Assembly (NCBI GenBank): GCA_001692895.1 | Contig: KV748178.1 | Location: 5,372,867-5,436,866 of the forward strand | Direction: 5' to 3' | Length of the DNA: 64,000 bases | From: Cenococcum geophilum 1.58 | Lineage: Eukaryota > Ascomycota > Dothideomycetes > Gloniales > Gloniaceae | Part shown: positions 36,680-50,700 of the stretch, in pieces | Layout of the letters: every line of letters begins with the position of its first letter | How positions within the stretch are numbered: the stretch's first letter is position 1 | Made by a program: the position numbers and the translations under genes | Notes under the pieces: generated by a model | The model's input: the letters and a program-made list of their open reading frames with translations, nothing else | Database searches by the model: none | Told to the model about the DNA's origin: nothing

Positions 36680-37103
36680 TATTACGGACGCTTTAAGTAC
36701 AATATTATAACTACTTAAAGAAAAGTTAGAAGAAGCTAATTAGTTAATTTAGATACAGTCTAGAATAGAGCCGATAGAACTATATAATAAAGAATAGTAA
36801 CTAAGGTTATATAGGGTAATCTATATAATCTATAGGATCTGTATAATCCGTAATAGAGTAGATAGAGTATATATATATTATATACAAGAAGGATTTTATA
36901 AGAGTACGGTTGTGTATTTAAAGGACTATAGTCCCTACCTAGATAGTTCCTTCCTTATAGTAATTCTCAGAATATAATTAGAGTTAATCTGTTAGGCAAC
37001 CACTCTACTAGTTATTATTATATTGTTAACTTTAGCTTGCTTTACCTATACACCTAGCCTAATAACGAGCCCATCGTAGTTCTTGCTATAAGGTTCCGTT
37101 ATA
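36680..37103 (+). repeat. 3' LTR of chromovirus A2
   Basis: Starts TATTACGGACG, ends GGTTCCGTTATA and is followed by the target duplication AAGAA at 37104. Confidence 0.85.
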
Positions 37104-37108
37104 AAGAA

Positions 37109-38960
37109 GTTTCGCCCTAAGTATGCATAGCTATGCTATATACGTAATCTAATTAAAAGCTTAGTTTCGTGGTTTACCTATTCTACAACTTTTAATCTAG
37201 AAACGTTAGAAACGGTAAAGAAGTCCTTAGGCTTTAATAATACTAATATACACCTTAAGTAGACTTCTATTTCCTATAGAGAGCTTATCTTTTATTTTAG
37301 CTAAATACTAAAGGATATAATTACTAAATACACCTCGCTCCACTTCCTTTTTAATAAGGCTATTAATCCTCTAACTATTAAAACATATATTAATCCTGCC
37401 GTCTTTTAGGGAGGGAGCTGCTTAGCTACTCCGTATAAGATTCTAAAGACTATTATATTCTTTAATACTAGAGTTTAAGCTATAGAGGCGTATAGAAGTA
37501 TATCTAAGTACCTATAGTAGCTATATCTAGCTTAATATACTAAGAATATTACCCGCTTAATTATAGCTGTATTCCATTAAACAACCTTATTATTTAGTAA
37601 GAAGTTAATACTAGATAAGTTTAGGAAACTAGTAGAATCTTCTAAGATTTGAATTATTTTTGCTATAGAGGCTATTAGGATTAGTATTGATTTTCTAGAT
37701 ATCCGTAGAGTGGTTATATATATAATACTAGCGCCTAAATAATATTTCTCTTTTCTTCTACAGCGTAGTAGTTAAGCTAGTCGCGATAGTAGAAGGGCTA
37801 AAGTAATCCTTTTATTTAAATACTGGTGCTTTAGTAAATAAGACCTACTCCTATAGCTAAAGCCGAAGGCAGTATACTGTTTAAATTCTCGCCAATAGCA
37901 ACAGTCTTACATACTATTATCCCATCCCTCTTCTACCTTTTAGCCATTACTATTACGCGGATCCTAATTACTATTAGTTAATTCTATAAACTTAAACAAC
38001 TTATTAGCTAGTAACACTATCTAGTTAAAGCGGGGAGGTAAAAAGGAAGATAAGCAGAAGCGTATAGAGATAAGAGATAAGTTTTTCTAGCTATATAACG
38101 ATTACGAGTATATTAAGGAAATACTATATAAGTATTTTGCTAAGCCTAACGCTTTAATTACTGCTAATACCGATAAAGGCTCCTACTGTAGTTACTATAA
38201 TAACTCCCTTTAGTTAAGAACGCCTAAATATAAAATATATAATAAGAAGGGGGCAAATCTAGATACTAAAAAAAATTATATCCTTAAGAGACTTTAAACG
38301 TAGGCTTAAATATTAGCAGTACCTATAGCTATTAGTAGATCTGCTCTATTTCTAATATATTATACTATTGCCGTTCTATATACTATGCTATGTTAAATAG
38401 TATATTAATTCTACCTAATTACTATATATAAATACCTTAATAACTATATAAACAAATGGGAGCACGCAGATCTACTATTTGAAAGTCTATAGCAGGAGCT
38501 GCGTATAGCCGGTCTTAAATATAATTATATACTACACCCTTCTTTATAAGGTGTAGATGCGATATTTAAGATTTTTAGTATTAATCTGACGCTAAGCTAG
38601 AGTTAAACTTTATTAATTAACTCCCTATTTAATGCTACTATATCTACCGCTACTACTAGTTAAGCTATATTAGTTGCTACTATATCCGCTGTATAACCGC
38701 GACTCTCTTTAAGCCTACCCCCGCGCTAGTCTCCTTTGCGTAATACTTAGGTGCTATCGCCTATAAGATATAGCCTATTAAGCTTGCGAAGCCTAAATAT
38801 ATAATATATCCAGAATACACTGGATATAAGGAAGAAAATGAGGTTTTAGTCATTATCGCGGTTATAAAGGGAAGGTAAGTTGTTGCTATTCTAATAATAT
38901 TTTTACACCCTATATGTTCCGCTAAGCCCTATTACTAATAAGCTGTTTAATATATATATA
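37109..38960 (+). pseudogene. RecQ-type DNA helicase fossil, C-terminal part
   Basis: Right after the A2 target duplicate the reading resumes in step with the left piece (..GK before, KFRPKYA after). Helicase lobe 2 follows: IIFFNTRV at about 37460, IIAVFH at about 37570, then FAIEAI...IDFLDIRRVVIY at about 37665-37720. This is the ATEALGMGID.PDV..V signature of RecQ motifs V and VI. The remaining region to about 38960 is long and coding-like but has no clear domain. It ends about 60 bp before the LTR of element C1. The total original gene would have exceeded 2.5 kb. Stops are of the RIP type. Confidence 0.65.
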
Positions 38961-39019
38961 GTAGTATATAGGGAGCTTTAGCTTTATAACCGGATTAATA
39001 TTACTGCCGTTATAGGCAG

Positions 39020-39251
39020 TATAGAAGAGTAAAGCCCGATACTAAAAGATAATACTTAATTAAGTATTGTAAATAAAAGAACGGAATAACTTAAGTTATA
39101 CTAGAGAAATCGTTAATTAATAGAGGGTAGAGGAGAAGTTGTATTAAGGTAAGGTAAAGTTAAAACCTAAGCTCCTTCTAAAATATATATAACCCTAAGT
39201 CTTATATATGTAATAAGAAAACGAACTAAAATAACTAAGGGGTATTTAACA
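39020..39251 (-). repeat. 3' LTR of element C1
   Basis: A 232-bp sequence reading TGTTAAATACC..TCTATA on the minus strand. It aligns with 44437-44659. Shared blocks include ATATATATAACCCTAAG and ACTAAAATAACTAAGG. Confidence 0.7.
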
Positions 39252-42200
39252 CTACTATATTACCTCCCCTACCTAAAACGTTATCCCCTAATATTTCCTT
39301 ATATCTTCTAAAGTGGGTAATAAATACCCTAAAAAAGAAGACACTCTAACACCTAATACTCCTCTAACTTATTAAAAGCTGCCTATACTCTCTCCTTAAT
39401 TATTGCCTCCGCTTCTTCCGTATTATCCTTATCTACTATACCTTCTACTTTAAGTTCTGCACTCCTATTATCCTACATATTAATATCTCTAGCTTAGAGG
39501 TTTAAAGATACTCTTTCTCTAATAGTATGCATTTCTGCTTGCATTTTCCTCTATAAAGGAGATTGTAAAATACTAGAGTTAATTGCCTACTCTTCTAAAG
39601 TAGTACCCCTTTCCGAAATTGGTAAAGGCGTTAGGCGGTACAATGCTGCTGGTTTATTAGTATCTTCTAAGGTACTAATAACTGTTAATAATTATTTAGG
39701 GGTAGTATCCCGGAGGCTATCTCCCTTAGGCTTACTTAGATCCTTTAGTTTACGGTTAATCTCTATAGGCACTACTTTGTTATTAAAGATATTAGGACTA
39801 AGGTTTAGAGCAGTAGTCCTAGCGCCTTAAGGCGTAATAGCCCTATCCTTGCCTTTAGCGTAGCCTTTAGAACTATACTCGGTTAATAGAGGAGTGCTAG
39901 AAGTTATACCCTTGTTTTTTAGATCTAAACTTAGGTCTTTAAGGTATTCTAAGTTATCTAGGGGACGCCTATAGCCTTATTCTTTTACTAAAAAGTAAAA
40001 CCTTGCCCTAAATACCTCTTATTTAAATTCCTTAAGCTCTTTAAAACTATTATAAACAGCCTTAGCAATACACGCCCTATATCTTTCCTAAAATGCTTTA
40101 TATTTATTATTTAAGGTAAGATCTAGGATTACCTACTGTTCTGCCCTTACTTAAGGATTATTTTATAAAAGTCTTCCAACTAAAGCATTTAAAAGGGCAC
40201 TCTTTGCCTATAGTTGTATATAGGCCGGGAATTTATATAGAGGAATACTAGTAATAGGTTCGCTAGTAGGAGTTAAAACTAGGGAAAGACTAGTTAGATT
40301 TATCTATATAACCTCCTACTAGCTCTTAAGCCCAGGGATTTCTAATTTCCTAGTATTTAGTAGGATTGCGATTAAGTTTAGAGTAATAATTAAGCGGCTT
40401 AATGTTGCTTAAGATGCTCCTTATATAATAGTAGCTTTTATAAACCGTACTTTTCTAGTTTTTAATGTAATGGGTATCTAGTTAAGCTTAAACCTTTTAG
40501 CATTAGCCCTAGTCCAGGCCGTCTCTATATTCTTAATACGCCCCCTACTATTAAGTTCTCTGCGTTTTTAAAGCAAATTTACCTATTCTGGTATGTACTG
40601 ATATATTCTAGGTAGGAGTTCTATATAAGACTAACTCCCCTCCTTAACTAAGGAAATATAAGAATAAAGCTAGCTATTTCTAGAATTTAGCCCTTCTTTA
40701 TATACCTAGAGAAGATTAATTTCTAAGTTCTATTTTTTAGGAAGATAGCTATTAAAAAACCGGAGCGTATAGCTTGGATATATAATGAAACGAGTAGCAT
40801 TATTAGTGCGTAAAGCTATAGTATATCTGTAGTGCTCCAGATCTATATAAACCACCTATTATAGTAAGGAATAATATATAGTCTAGAGGATACTATCTTT
40901 TTCTTCCCTAGAAGTCTTTTATAAATGGTGTGTATATATATTAAACTCTTCCTTAAAAATGCCTAGAATTCTAATATCTTCCCACTATTTAAATAAATTG
41001 GCGTAGTGGATTCCGAGTAGGTCCTATTTAAGTTCCCCTTTTAAGCCTAATATAAGCTTTCTTAATCCCACGCGGTTTACTAGATAATTGCTAGGTTATA
41101 TAGTAGAATAAGTATAAATTCTGAGGTTATTGTTTGTATACTTTAGGCGACTATTCTTTTTAAACTAGAAATAGGAGCTTTTAGCTATCCGGAGAATGTT
41201 AACGGTATTATAGTTCTTAGAGACTAAGTAGATTTGTAAATGTAAATTAGTAGAAGAAACGCTGGCATTTAATCCTAATAACCCTGCCATTTTCTAAAGA
41301 TGCATCCGGTATAACGCGCGGACTTCTATTCCATTTCCTTACTAGGCTATAATAAATTAGTATAAGATAGAAAAGATACCGTCTTCTAGCTCTTTCTTGG
41401 AATTAAGGGCCTTAATTAATTTAGCTAGCGTTTTAGAATAATATAAGCATTTCATTTTCCGCTTTAGCCGTACTTTTATAATAATTACCTCTTCTTTAGC
41501 AATTATTATTGCTTTTCCCTTCCGCCTATTAGCTTTACTAGAAGCTAAAGGCTCTATAGGTCCTATCTTTAGCTTCTTTCTTTAGGATTTCTTAGAAGCT
41601 TTTTTAGCCCTATATTTCTATAGGGAGCTAGCAATAAGGTTATCCTCTAAAGACGTAGATTTATTAGATTTAGAGTCTTCTCCTTATACTTTAGATACCT
41701 TGCCTCTAAATAGAAATAAGCTATACAGTATTCTTATATTTAAGCCTTTAACCTCCTTAAAAGGTAATAGTAGAGGTGCTAGAGTAACTGGCTCTGGTGC
41801 AGATTCCTCTTTAGTTTTAATAGTTAAGGCTAGTACTAAAAGCTTATGGCCTTGGCTTAGATAATAAACGAGCTTTTATTTTTTAATTAACTCCTTATTA
41901 ACTACCGATCCGAATTTATAGGCGGTAAGAAAGTCTAAGGGTATTAGGTATAGGGTCCTTAAGATCCTAGCCTTTAAGAGTTTTAGGCGGCTTAGTATTA
42001 TATTATTAATTATTTTTAACGCATCTTTCCTAGAGATCTAACTTTTTTTTACTTAATTAATAAAGATATAGATGCTTTTTAATGTATAATACGTATAGAA
42101 GAGCTTATAGGGACCTTCTAAAAGTTCCTCTCCCTACTTCTTCTTAATTATATTTCGCACCGCCTTAATCTTATTAATCTTATAGGTAATCTTAGAGAGC

Positions 42201-44436
42201 TTTCTAATATCCATAAAGGTGTTTTCCTAATCTTTATTTCCTAAATTTCCCTTAAGCTTATTATCCTTCTCAATTTTAACCATCGCATTTTTTATAGCCT
42301 TAACTATATTATGCTCTTGGTTTATAATAGCCTATATTAAACTATAATAGATGTTTATACGCTAATTAACTAGGTGGCTTTAGGCGGCCCTAAGGATAAC
42401 CTCTATTATCTGCGCCTTTCCTTAGTATACGAGGGCTATTAACTAGATGGTAAGAGGTAGAGGCGTAAGAGGTAGAGGTATAGGAGGTAAAGGTAGCGGC
42501 TTTCCTTTTAAGCGGAGTTCTATAGTTTTAGACATTTTTATAGTAATATTTCATATGCGTAACGGGCGTATAGGTAGTATTTTAAGATAAGAGTTATAAT
42601 AGTGTCTTCTTAACGTAAGAGAAAAGTAAATAGGCGCGTATAACTAAATAAGATAAGATAATAAGAAATCGAAATAAAGGCCTTATAGTATTTTCTAGAA
42701 AAAGGTAAATTAAAAAGGACCTTTATGTGAATTATTAATATATTAAGAAACTTTAACTAGCGGTCGAAGTTGTTTAATTAGTTAGATTTTCCTTACTAAG
42801 ACTTTTCCGTAATAATAACATTAGTTAGTACTAAAAATTAACTTTAACCTCCGATATGCTTAACTAAGGTTTCTTAAAGTAAGTAGCTCTTCCCTTAACT
42901 TAAAAAGAAATAAAAATGCTAAATTAAAAATTGTAGAGTATAAAAATGTAAAATACTTATAAGAGATAGTTACTAGTAATAAGGATAAAAGAAAGAAGAC
43001 TATATATAAAGTCTTTCTTTATAAGAGTAGTTATTAAAACTAAGGATTTAGAACTAGCTTTAAAGAAGTAAACTCTTTTCCTAATTGCTTATGGTAGTAA
43101 GGTGGGAGTATAGTAGAAGACTCTTAGTCTTTAAGAGTGCTAGCTATTATAGTGCCGAGTATTCCTTAGATAAGCCTTACTTGTAATTACTTTACGCGTT
43201 TATTATAGAGATAAAGAGAAGAAAGAGAAAGAGTTGCTATTTATAGTAATAGGTGTCCTAAGTAACGGCTTACCTATAAAAGGATCTTTGTAGAAGACCG
43301 TCTCTTAGTAAAGCTATAATCCTTAAGACGTAATAAGATTATAATATAATTAGAAGGGAGGAACGTATATAAAGGATAGGTAAAATCAACTGTAACTATA
43401 ACGTAATCTTAGTTAATTACTGTTTATAAAGGCTTTCTCTCTCGCTTCTTTCCTTCTACTTTCTTTCCTTAAAAGGGTGTAATTAAGCTTAGCTTATATA
43501 ATCCTTATACTAATGGAGCAGTACAGCGCTATACCGGTATAGTAGGAAACTGGCTATTTATCTTTTAGGAAGCTTAAAGGAACTCTTTTAATAAGTAGTA
43601 GTAATTAAGTTGCTTAAACGAGAGGGTAGGAGGACTTTTATAGACGAGAACTCGGCTAATTCTTCCTAGAGATTACCTTTTCTTTACCTACGCTACGGCC
43701 TCCTCCTTAGGTGCCTCCTCTTCTATAGGAACCTCTTCTATATTACATTGCTTTTATTTATACGGCCTTTTAGTCTAACTTCCTTAAAATCTTATATAAG
43801 GAACCGTTTTAACTTATTCCCATATAGATTATCTCTTATTTTAGTACTATTAAGTTTATAAAACCCTTTTTCTAATGCTATTTTAATCTGAAAGGGACCC
43901 TACTATTTTAGCTATAGCTTTTACCACCGCGATATATCTTTTGCCTTCTTTGCATCCCATATTAGCACAAGCCCCCTAGACTTAAGCTTACCCTTATAGG
44001 TATTCTCTATTAGCTAGACAATAGCGGCGCATCCTCTCCTAAGCTTCTTCGTTATTTATCTCTTATTACTTAAACTATTTTATTCTTAGAATAATTAACT
44101 CTTCTATTATCTTTACCTTATTCTATAAAAGTGTCTATTATATAGAAAGGCAGAGCTATCTATTAAGGCCTATTCCCAAAGGGTAGCCGTTTAAGTTAGA
44201 TATAAGGCTTCCTCTATAGGGGTAGTAGAGGAAGCAGTAGAAGCTATAGTAGAAGCTAAGGAAGAGGAGTAGATTTAAGAATCTTGTTAAGAATATTATC
44301 GAAGTTAAACTAAGTATTTAATATTTTAATAAGCTTATAGGTAAAGCTGTAGGTTAATTAGATCTAGCTACTTTTTAAAAGGGAAGGTAATATATAGACA
44401 CTAATCTAATTATAGTAGTAAATAATAGAGAGCTAG
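39020..44436 (-). mobile_element. Gypsy-like LTR element C1 with extra 3' ORF, 5'-truncated fossil
   Basis: Parts on the minus strand from 5' to 3': the end of pol (integrase C-terminal region, about 44240-43690), a spacer of about 1.1 kb (43680-42560), a large ORF (42540 to about 39330), a purine-rich tract next to the LTR (AGGTAGGGGAGGTAA), and the 3' LTR (39251-39020). No 5' LTR is found; the upstream end abuts the LTR of copy C2 at 44437. The large ORF would be about 1,070 codons. It has a proline/leucine-rich start, a very basic middle at about 41580-41420 and no membrane segment, reverse transcriptase or integrase motif. I do not recognise it. It is heavily RIPed with many breaks. A segment of about 400 bp near 43270-43660 is absent from C2. 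Confidence 0.6.
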
Positions 44437-44659
44437 TGTAGAAGGGTAAAGCCTAATACTAAAAGATAATACCTAATTAAGCATTATAAGGGGAATAGGA
44501 CTAGATAAGTTATGCTAAAAAGGTAAAAGAATAACTAGAGGGTAAGTTGGATTTTTTTTAGGATAAGGTTGAAGCCTAGGTTGCTTCTGTAATATATATA
44601 ACCCTAAGCCCCCTATATATAATAAGAAATAAACTAAAATAACTAAGGAGCGTTCTACA
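44437..44659 (-). repeat. 3' LTR of element C2
   Basis: A 223-bp LTR with ends TGTAGAAGGG and CGTTCTACA, so TG..CA termini are intact here. It is bordered on the internal side by a purine-rich tract on the minus strand (AGGGGTAGTAA). Confidence 0.75.
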
Positions 44660-47600
44660 CTACTATATTACTACCCCTACCTAAAACGTTATCCCTTAAC
44701 GTTTCTTTATAGACCCTATTTAGTAGGTAAGGAATACTTAAAAATAGAAAAAAAATAACCTAACACCTAGTATACCTTTAACTCCTCTAAAGCTGCTTAC
44801 ACCCCTTTCCTATTTATTGCCTCTATTCTATATTATCTACGCCTTCTACCTTAAGCTCTATATTTATATTATCCTATATATTAATAACACTAACCTAGAG
44901 TTTTAAAGACACCTTTTTACGGACAGCATTTATTTCCGCTTATATTGTCTTCTATATAGGAGGTTGGAGAATACTAAAATTAATTGTCTATTCTTCTAAA
45001 GCAGTACCCTTTTTTAAAATTAGTAAAGGTGTTAGGCGGTATAATACTGCTAGCTTATTAATATTCTCTAAAGCATTAATAAATGCCGGCGAATGTTTAG
45101 AAGTAGTATTTCGGAAGCCATCTTCTTTAAGCTTACTTATATTCTTTAGCTCCCGGTCAATTTCTATAGGCGCTACCTTATTATTAAATATATTAGGACT
45201 AAGGTTTAGCGCAGCAGTCCTAGCGCCCTAAGGCGTAATAGCCCTAGCCTTGCCTTTAGAATAGCCTTTAGAACCATAATTGGTTAGCGGGGGAGTGTAA
45301 GAAGTTATACTAGCTAGGTTATATTTATATTCTAAATCTAAAACCAAGTCTTTAGGATATTCTAGGTTATTTATAGGACGCTTATACCCTTATTCTTTTG
45401 CTAAAAAGTAAGACTTTACCCTAAATACCTCTTACTTAAATTCCTTTAGCTCTCTAAAGCTCTTATAAACAGCCTTAGTAATACATATCCTATATCTTTC
45501 CCGAAATACTTTATATTTATTATTTAATAAAGGATCTAGGATTAACTGTTACTCTCTTTTTACCCGAGGGTTGTCCTATAAAAGTCTCCTAACTAAAGTA
45601 TTTAAAATAGCGCTCTTTGCCTACAGCTATATATAGGCCGGAAACTTATATAGAGGAGCGTTAGAAATAGGTTTACTAATAGGAGTTAAAACTAGGGGAA
45701 AAGCGTTTAGATTTATCTATATAACGGCCTACTGGCTCTTAAGCCTAGGAATCTCCAATCTCTTAGTATTTAGTAGGATTGCGATTAAGTTTGGTGTAAT
45801 AATTAAGCGACTTAATATTGCTTAAGAGGCTCCTTGTGTAATAGTAGCTTTTATAAACCGTACTTCACCAGTCCTTAACGCAATGGGTATTTAGTTAAGC
45901 TTAAACTTTTTAGCATTAGCTTTAGTCTAGGCAGTTTCTATATTCTTAATACGCCCTCTATTATTAAGTTCCCTATATTCTTAAAGTAAGCCTACTTATT
46001 CTAGTATATACTAATATATACTAGGTAGAAACTCTATATAAGACTAACTCCCCTTATTAATTAAGGAGACATAAGAATAAAGCTAGCTTTCTCTAGAATT
46101 TGGCCCTCCTTTATACACTTATAGAAGGTTAATTTCTAAGTTCCGCTTTTTAGGGAGATAGCTATTAAGGAACTAGAGTATATAGCTTAGATATATAATA
46201 AAACGAGTAGCGCTATTAGCGCGTAAAGCTATTATATACTAGTAGTGCTCTAGATCTATCCGAGCTGCCTATTATAGTAGAAAATGGTATATAGTCTAAA
46301 GGATACCGCTATTTTCCTCTCTAGTGGTCTTATATAAATAATACGTATATATATTAAACTCCTTTTTAAAAATATCTAGAATCTTAGCATCTTTTTACTA
46401 TTTAAATAAATTGGCCTAGTGGATTCTAAGTAAGTCCTATTTTATTTCCCCTTTTAAGCCTAATATAAGCTTTCTTAACCCTATACGATCTACTTAATAA
46501 TTATTAAGTCGCACAGTAGAATCAGCGTAAATCCTAAGACCATTATTTATATACTTAGGACGACTATCCCTTTTAAACTAAAAATAAGAGCTTTTGGCTA
46601 TTTAGAGAATATTAATAGTATTATAGTTTTTAGAGACTAAGTGAATTTACAAATATAAATTTATAGAGGAAGTACTAGCATCTAGTCTTAGCAACCCTAC
46701 TATTTTCTAAAGATATATCCGGTATAGCGCGCGGACTTCTATTCTATTTCCTTACTAGGCTATAATAAACTATTATAAGACGGAAGAGATACCGCCTTTT
46801 AGTTCTTTCTTTAAATTAAGAGCCTTTATTAATTTAACTAGCGTTTTAGAATAGCACGAGTATTTTATTTTTTATTTTGGCCGTGGTTTCCTAATAATTA
46901 CCTCTCTATTAGCTTTAGCAATTATAGCTACTTTTCCCTTTTGTTTATTAGCTTTACTAGAAGCTAAAGGTTCCGTAGGTCCTATTTTTAGCTTCTTTTT
47001 AGGAGATTTCTTAGAAGCTTTTCTAGCCTTGCGTTTCTGCGAGGAGCTAGCAATAAAGATATCCTCTAAAGATATAGATATATTAAATTTAGAGTCCTTT
47101 CTATTAGCTTTAGGAACCTTGCCTCTAAATAGAAATATACTATATAGTATCTTTACGTTTAAGCCTTTAACCTCTTTAAAAGGTACTAATAGAGGTCCCG
47201 GAGTAACTGGCTTTAGTATAAATCCCTCTCTAGTTTTAACGGTTAAGGCTGGTACTAAAAGCTTATAGCCCTGGCTTAGATAACAGGTAAGCCTTTATTT
47301 CTTAATCAGCTCCTTATTAACTTCTAGTCCGAATTTATAAGTATTAAGGAAATCTAAGGGTGTCGGGTATCGAGTCCTTAAGATTTTAGCCTTTAAGAGT
47401 TCTAGGCGGTTTAGCATTGTATTATTAACTATCTTTAATACATTCTCTCTGGCGATCTCGCTCTTTTTAGCTTAATTAATAAGGATATAAATGCTTTTTA
47501 GTGCGTAATATATATAGAAGAGCTTATAGGGACCTTCTAAAAGTTCCTTTTCCTACTCCTTTTTAACTATATCCCGTACCGTCTTAATCTTATTAATCTT

Positions 47601-47788
47601 ATAAGTAATCTTAGAAAGCTTCCTAATATTTATAAAGGTATTTTCCTACTTTTTACTTTTTAAGTTTCCTTTAAGCTCTCTATCCTTTTTAATCTTAATT
47701 ATAGTATTTCTTGTAGCCTTAACTATATTATGCTCCTAGTTTAAAATAACCTATATTAAACTATAATAGATATTTACGCGCTAATTAA

Positions 47789-50700
47789 TAATAAATTCAA
47801 TTTACCGCCTGTCTTAGTCCCCCTAGTGGGTCTACGCAGGCTAATACCTTCTATAGGAAAAACTCTATCTTAGAGAAAACCCGATCGCGGGCCGCGCTAG
47901 AGAGATGACAGCGTTCTAATATCGGGGCGCCGGCGACTCGCCTTCTACTTGGCTTAGAGTCTGTATATTAAGCTAACTAACCGCGCTTTATAGACGATCT
48001 TATACTACCCCTTCTTCCCTTATCCTTTTACCTATATCCTTTTGCCTATATTCTTTTACTAATCCTCTAAGCTTTAAAAGGGCTAGTATCCCCTTATGTC
48101 CTCTGTATCTATTACCTTTATAGCCTAGAACTAGGCTAAAGCACCTAACTATATTAGTCACTTTGCAGCCACTTAAGCATTTCTTTTATTGCTTAAGACG
48201 TCTTAGAGGCATTTAGAGGTATATTATACTATAAGGTCCGCCCTCTAGTATTATAGACATTAGAATAGTATATAGTATACTATCTGCCTTATTTAATTAT
48301 ATTTGCACCGCGGGAGAATTTCTAGTACTCTAATAGATGTAAGCCATGCGTTAAGCCCTATTACCTCTATACGAAGGAGAAATAGTACTATAGCCTCTGC
48401 TTTTATTAGATCTTTATATAATAGGATTATAGGTTTCCCCTATAGGGTCTTTTACGTAGTTTCTGTGCGGTTTTTGGCCTTTGCCTACTATTGTTAGCGC
48501 TATTCTAGGTCTACCCATTTCGCGATAAGGGTGATTTCCCGCTAGCGGTGCTGGTGGCCTCCTATACGGTAGCGGCACTCCGTCTACACTTTGCCGGCGC
48601 TCCGCTGGCTACGCCTATAGGGGTTTATTACAGCTTCTTGCTCTATATAATCCTTCTAATATGCGAGGAACCCCTATATTTTATTCTTATGGTCCTTTAT
48701 GCGGTCTTTAAGCACTTCTAGTAGTACTAGTAGCCGTCTTATTTTCTGCTAGCGCTTTATTAATGTTTTCTAGATACCCTTAAGTGCCTCTACTAATTCC
48801 TTTTCTACCCTATTAAAAGCTGTCTTAGCGGCTTTTTAAAGGGCTGTTATTTTAATATAGAGTTAGATTAGGGGAATAGCCGCTTCCTTCTTAATTATAG
48901 CTATTAGTATTTGCTGGTATACTTCTATAACCCTATAGAGGCATTAGTTCTAGACTTTCTATAGCGGTTTAAGTAGGCTTTTTGCTGGCGTTCCGCCGTT
49001 ATTCTGTACTCCCTACACTTAGGCGCTATATAGCATCGCTAGTTAGACGGTGGCTATATATAGGAGGCGCGAGCGGCGCATTGATGGGCCCTATATAGAT
49101 GTAGTAATCCTTAATATTGCTTTAAAGGCTGCTAATCCTTTAGTTACTACCTTCTTAATCTATTCTTTCTACTAAAGCTTAGGGTCTACCTAAATCTTTA
49201 GGATTTGTATACTGGTTTTCTAGGGAGCTATCTCGCAGCCGGCGATACGCACGGTAGATATAAGGTCTACAGTGGCGTGGTGCTGTCGCTTTGTAAAGTG
49301 TATAAGCTAGTACTTTTTAGGGGCGAACGCCGCGCCGTGTTAGTTTGCCTATATAGCGTAGTAATTATAGGCGGCTTTTAATCGTTAACAGTTCTCTACT
49401 ATGGAGTCCCCCTAGGTAATAAGATTTGTGTTATCTATAAAGCCGAACCCTAGCGTGCCGCTATTAGGGCTTTAGAATTTCTCTAAAAGTTCTAATATAA
49501 AAAAGAGAAATAGAATTGGCAATAAGGGAGACCCCTAGGGGATACCTATCTGTGTTTAGATCTAATTGCTCTTATATTTTATAAACTTAATATAGGTCTT
49601 ATATACTATTAGGAAGCTTTATATAAAGTCTATAAGCTATTTTAAAAAGCCTTTTCTTTTTAGAATATAGAGGAGCCTTTTATAGGATACGTTGTTAAAT
49701 ACTCCTATTAGGTCTAGGCTTAGCATTAACATTATATACCCATGGCGCGTTCGCCACGCTGTCTATATATAAGAGCTAAGCAGTCCTACTACTAATAGTG
49801 TAGATTGCTTGCGCCTTGCTCCTATTTGGTTCTAAGGGAGTAAACTATACTCCTCCGCTACTTCTAATATAATATTAGCTACGTGCTTTTTTAGGACTTT
49901 TGCTAGCGTATTTTTAAGGGCAATTAGTTTATAGCTGCCTAGAAGAAAGTAGTCTTTCTTTCCTTCCTTGCGTAATACTATAGTTATAGATTTTTTAAGA
50001 CTTTTTGGTATTATTCCATTAGTAAAGCAGTAGCTGGCTACTTCTGCTAAGTCTTTTATAATAACTAGGGCAACTGCTTTAAGAACTTCGTTTAGTATAC
50101 TATTTAGCCCTAGAGCTTTTCTATTAGGAAGGCTCCTAATTAGCTTACTAATTTCTTCTATTAAGATAATAGGGCTAATAATAAGTGCTCTTTATTCCAT
50201 TATTACCTTTATTTTAATATCGCTAAGGTCCGCTATTCCAGTCTTAGGAAAGAATTTGGCTATAAGGATATCTGCTTTTATAGTATTATTGTTTGTTAAG
50301 GGGTCCTTAATAGACCTCCTAAGGTCTAGTAAGTGGGGGTCTGCCTTCGCTATGCTTGCTTTTCTGCTCTATTTTAATAGGATTTAAAGTCCTTTATTAT
50401 AGGGTTTTAATTAATCCTTAGTAAGTTTATAAATAAAGCGCCTCTAGTTATTATAACTAACTCTCCTAGTTTCTTTCTAGAGTTAATTACTTAGTATTAG
50501 GTATCTTTGTAAGTCCTAGGGGTTATTATAGTCCTAGTACTATCGCCGCGCCTAGTAGGCGCTAGCGTAGAGCTATATGGCATTTAGTGACTATTTTTGG
50601 CGGGCCTACTAGCTAGGTTGTACTTATAGGCAGTGTTTTTTAAGTGCTTATTTAATCCCTTCCTAGAGGGCTTAAAGGGGGTCTTTAGATATAGCCTAGT

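Larger units (their letters stand above)
29150..37103 (+). mobile_element. Full-length Ty3/gypsy chromovirus A2 (fossil)
   Basis: The element is 7954 bp with 424-bp LTRs (29150-29573 and 36680-37103) and a perfect 5-bp target duplication AAGAA (29145-29149 and 37104-37108). It belongs to the same family as A1 and has the same order: gag from about 29619, zinc knuckle about 30625-30680, a long unassigned region, protease about 32620-32660, reverse transcriptase about 33160-33780, RNase H about 34010-34400, integrase about 34630-35200, chromodomain about 35800-35905. The LTR pair differs at roughly a tenth of sites, essentially all transitions. It looks structurally whole but carries dozens of breaks. 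It is nested in the RecQ helicase fossil, so it is younger than that gene copy. Confidence 0.85.
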
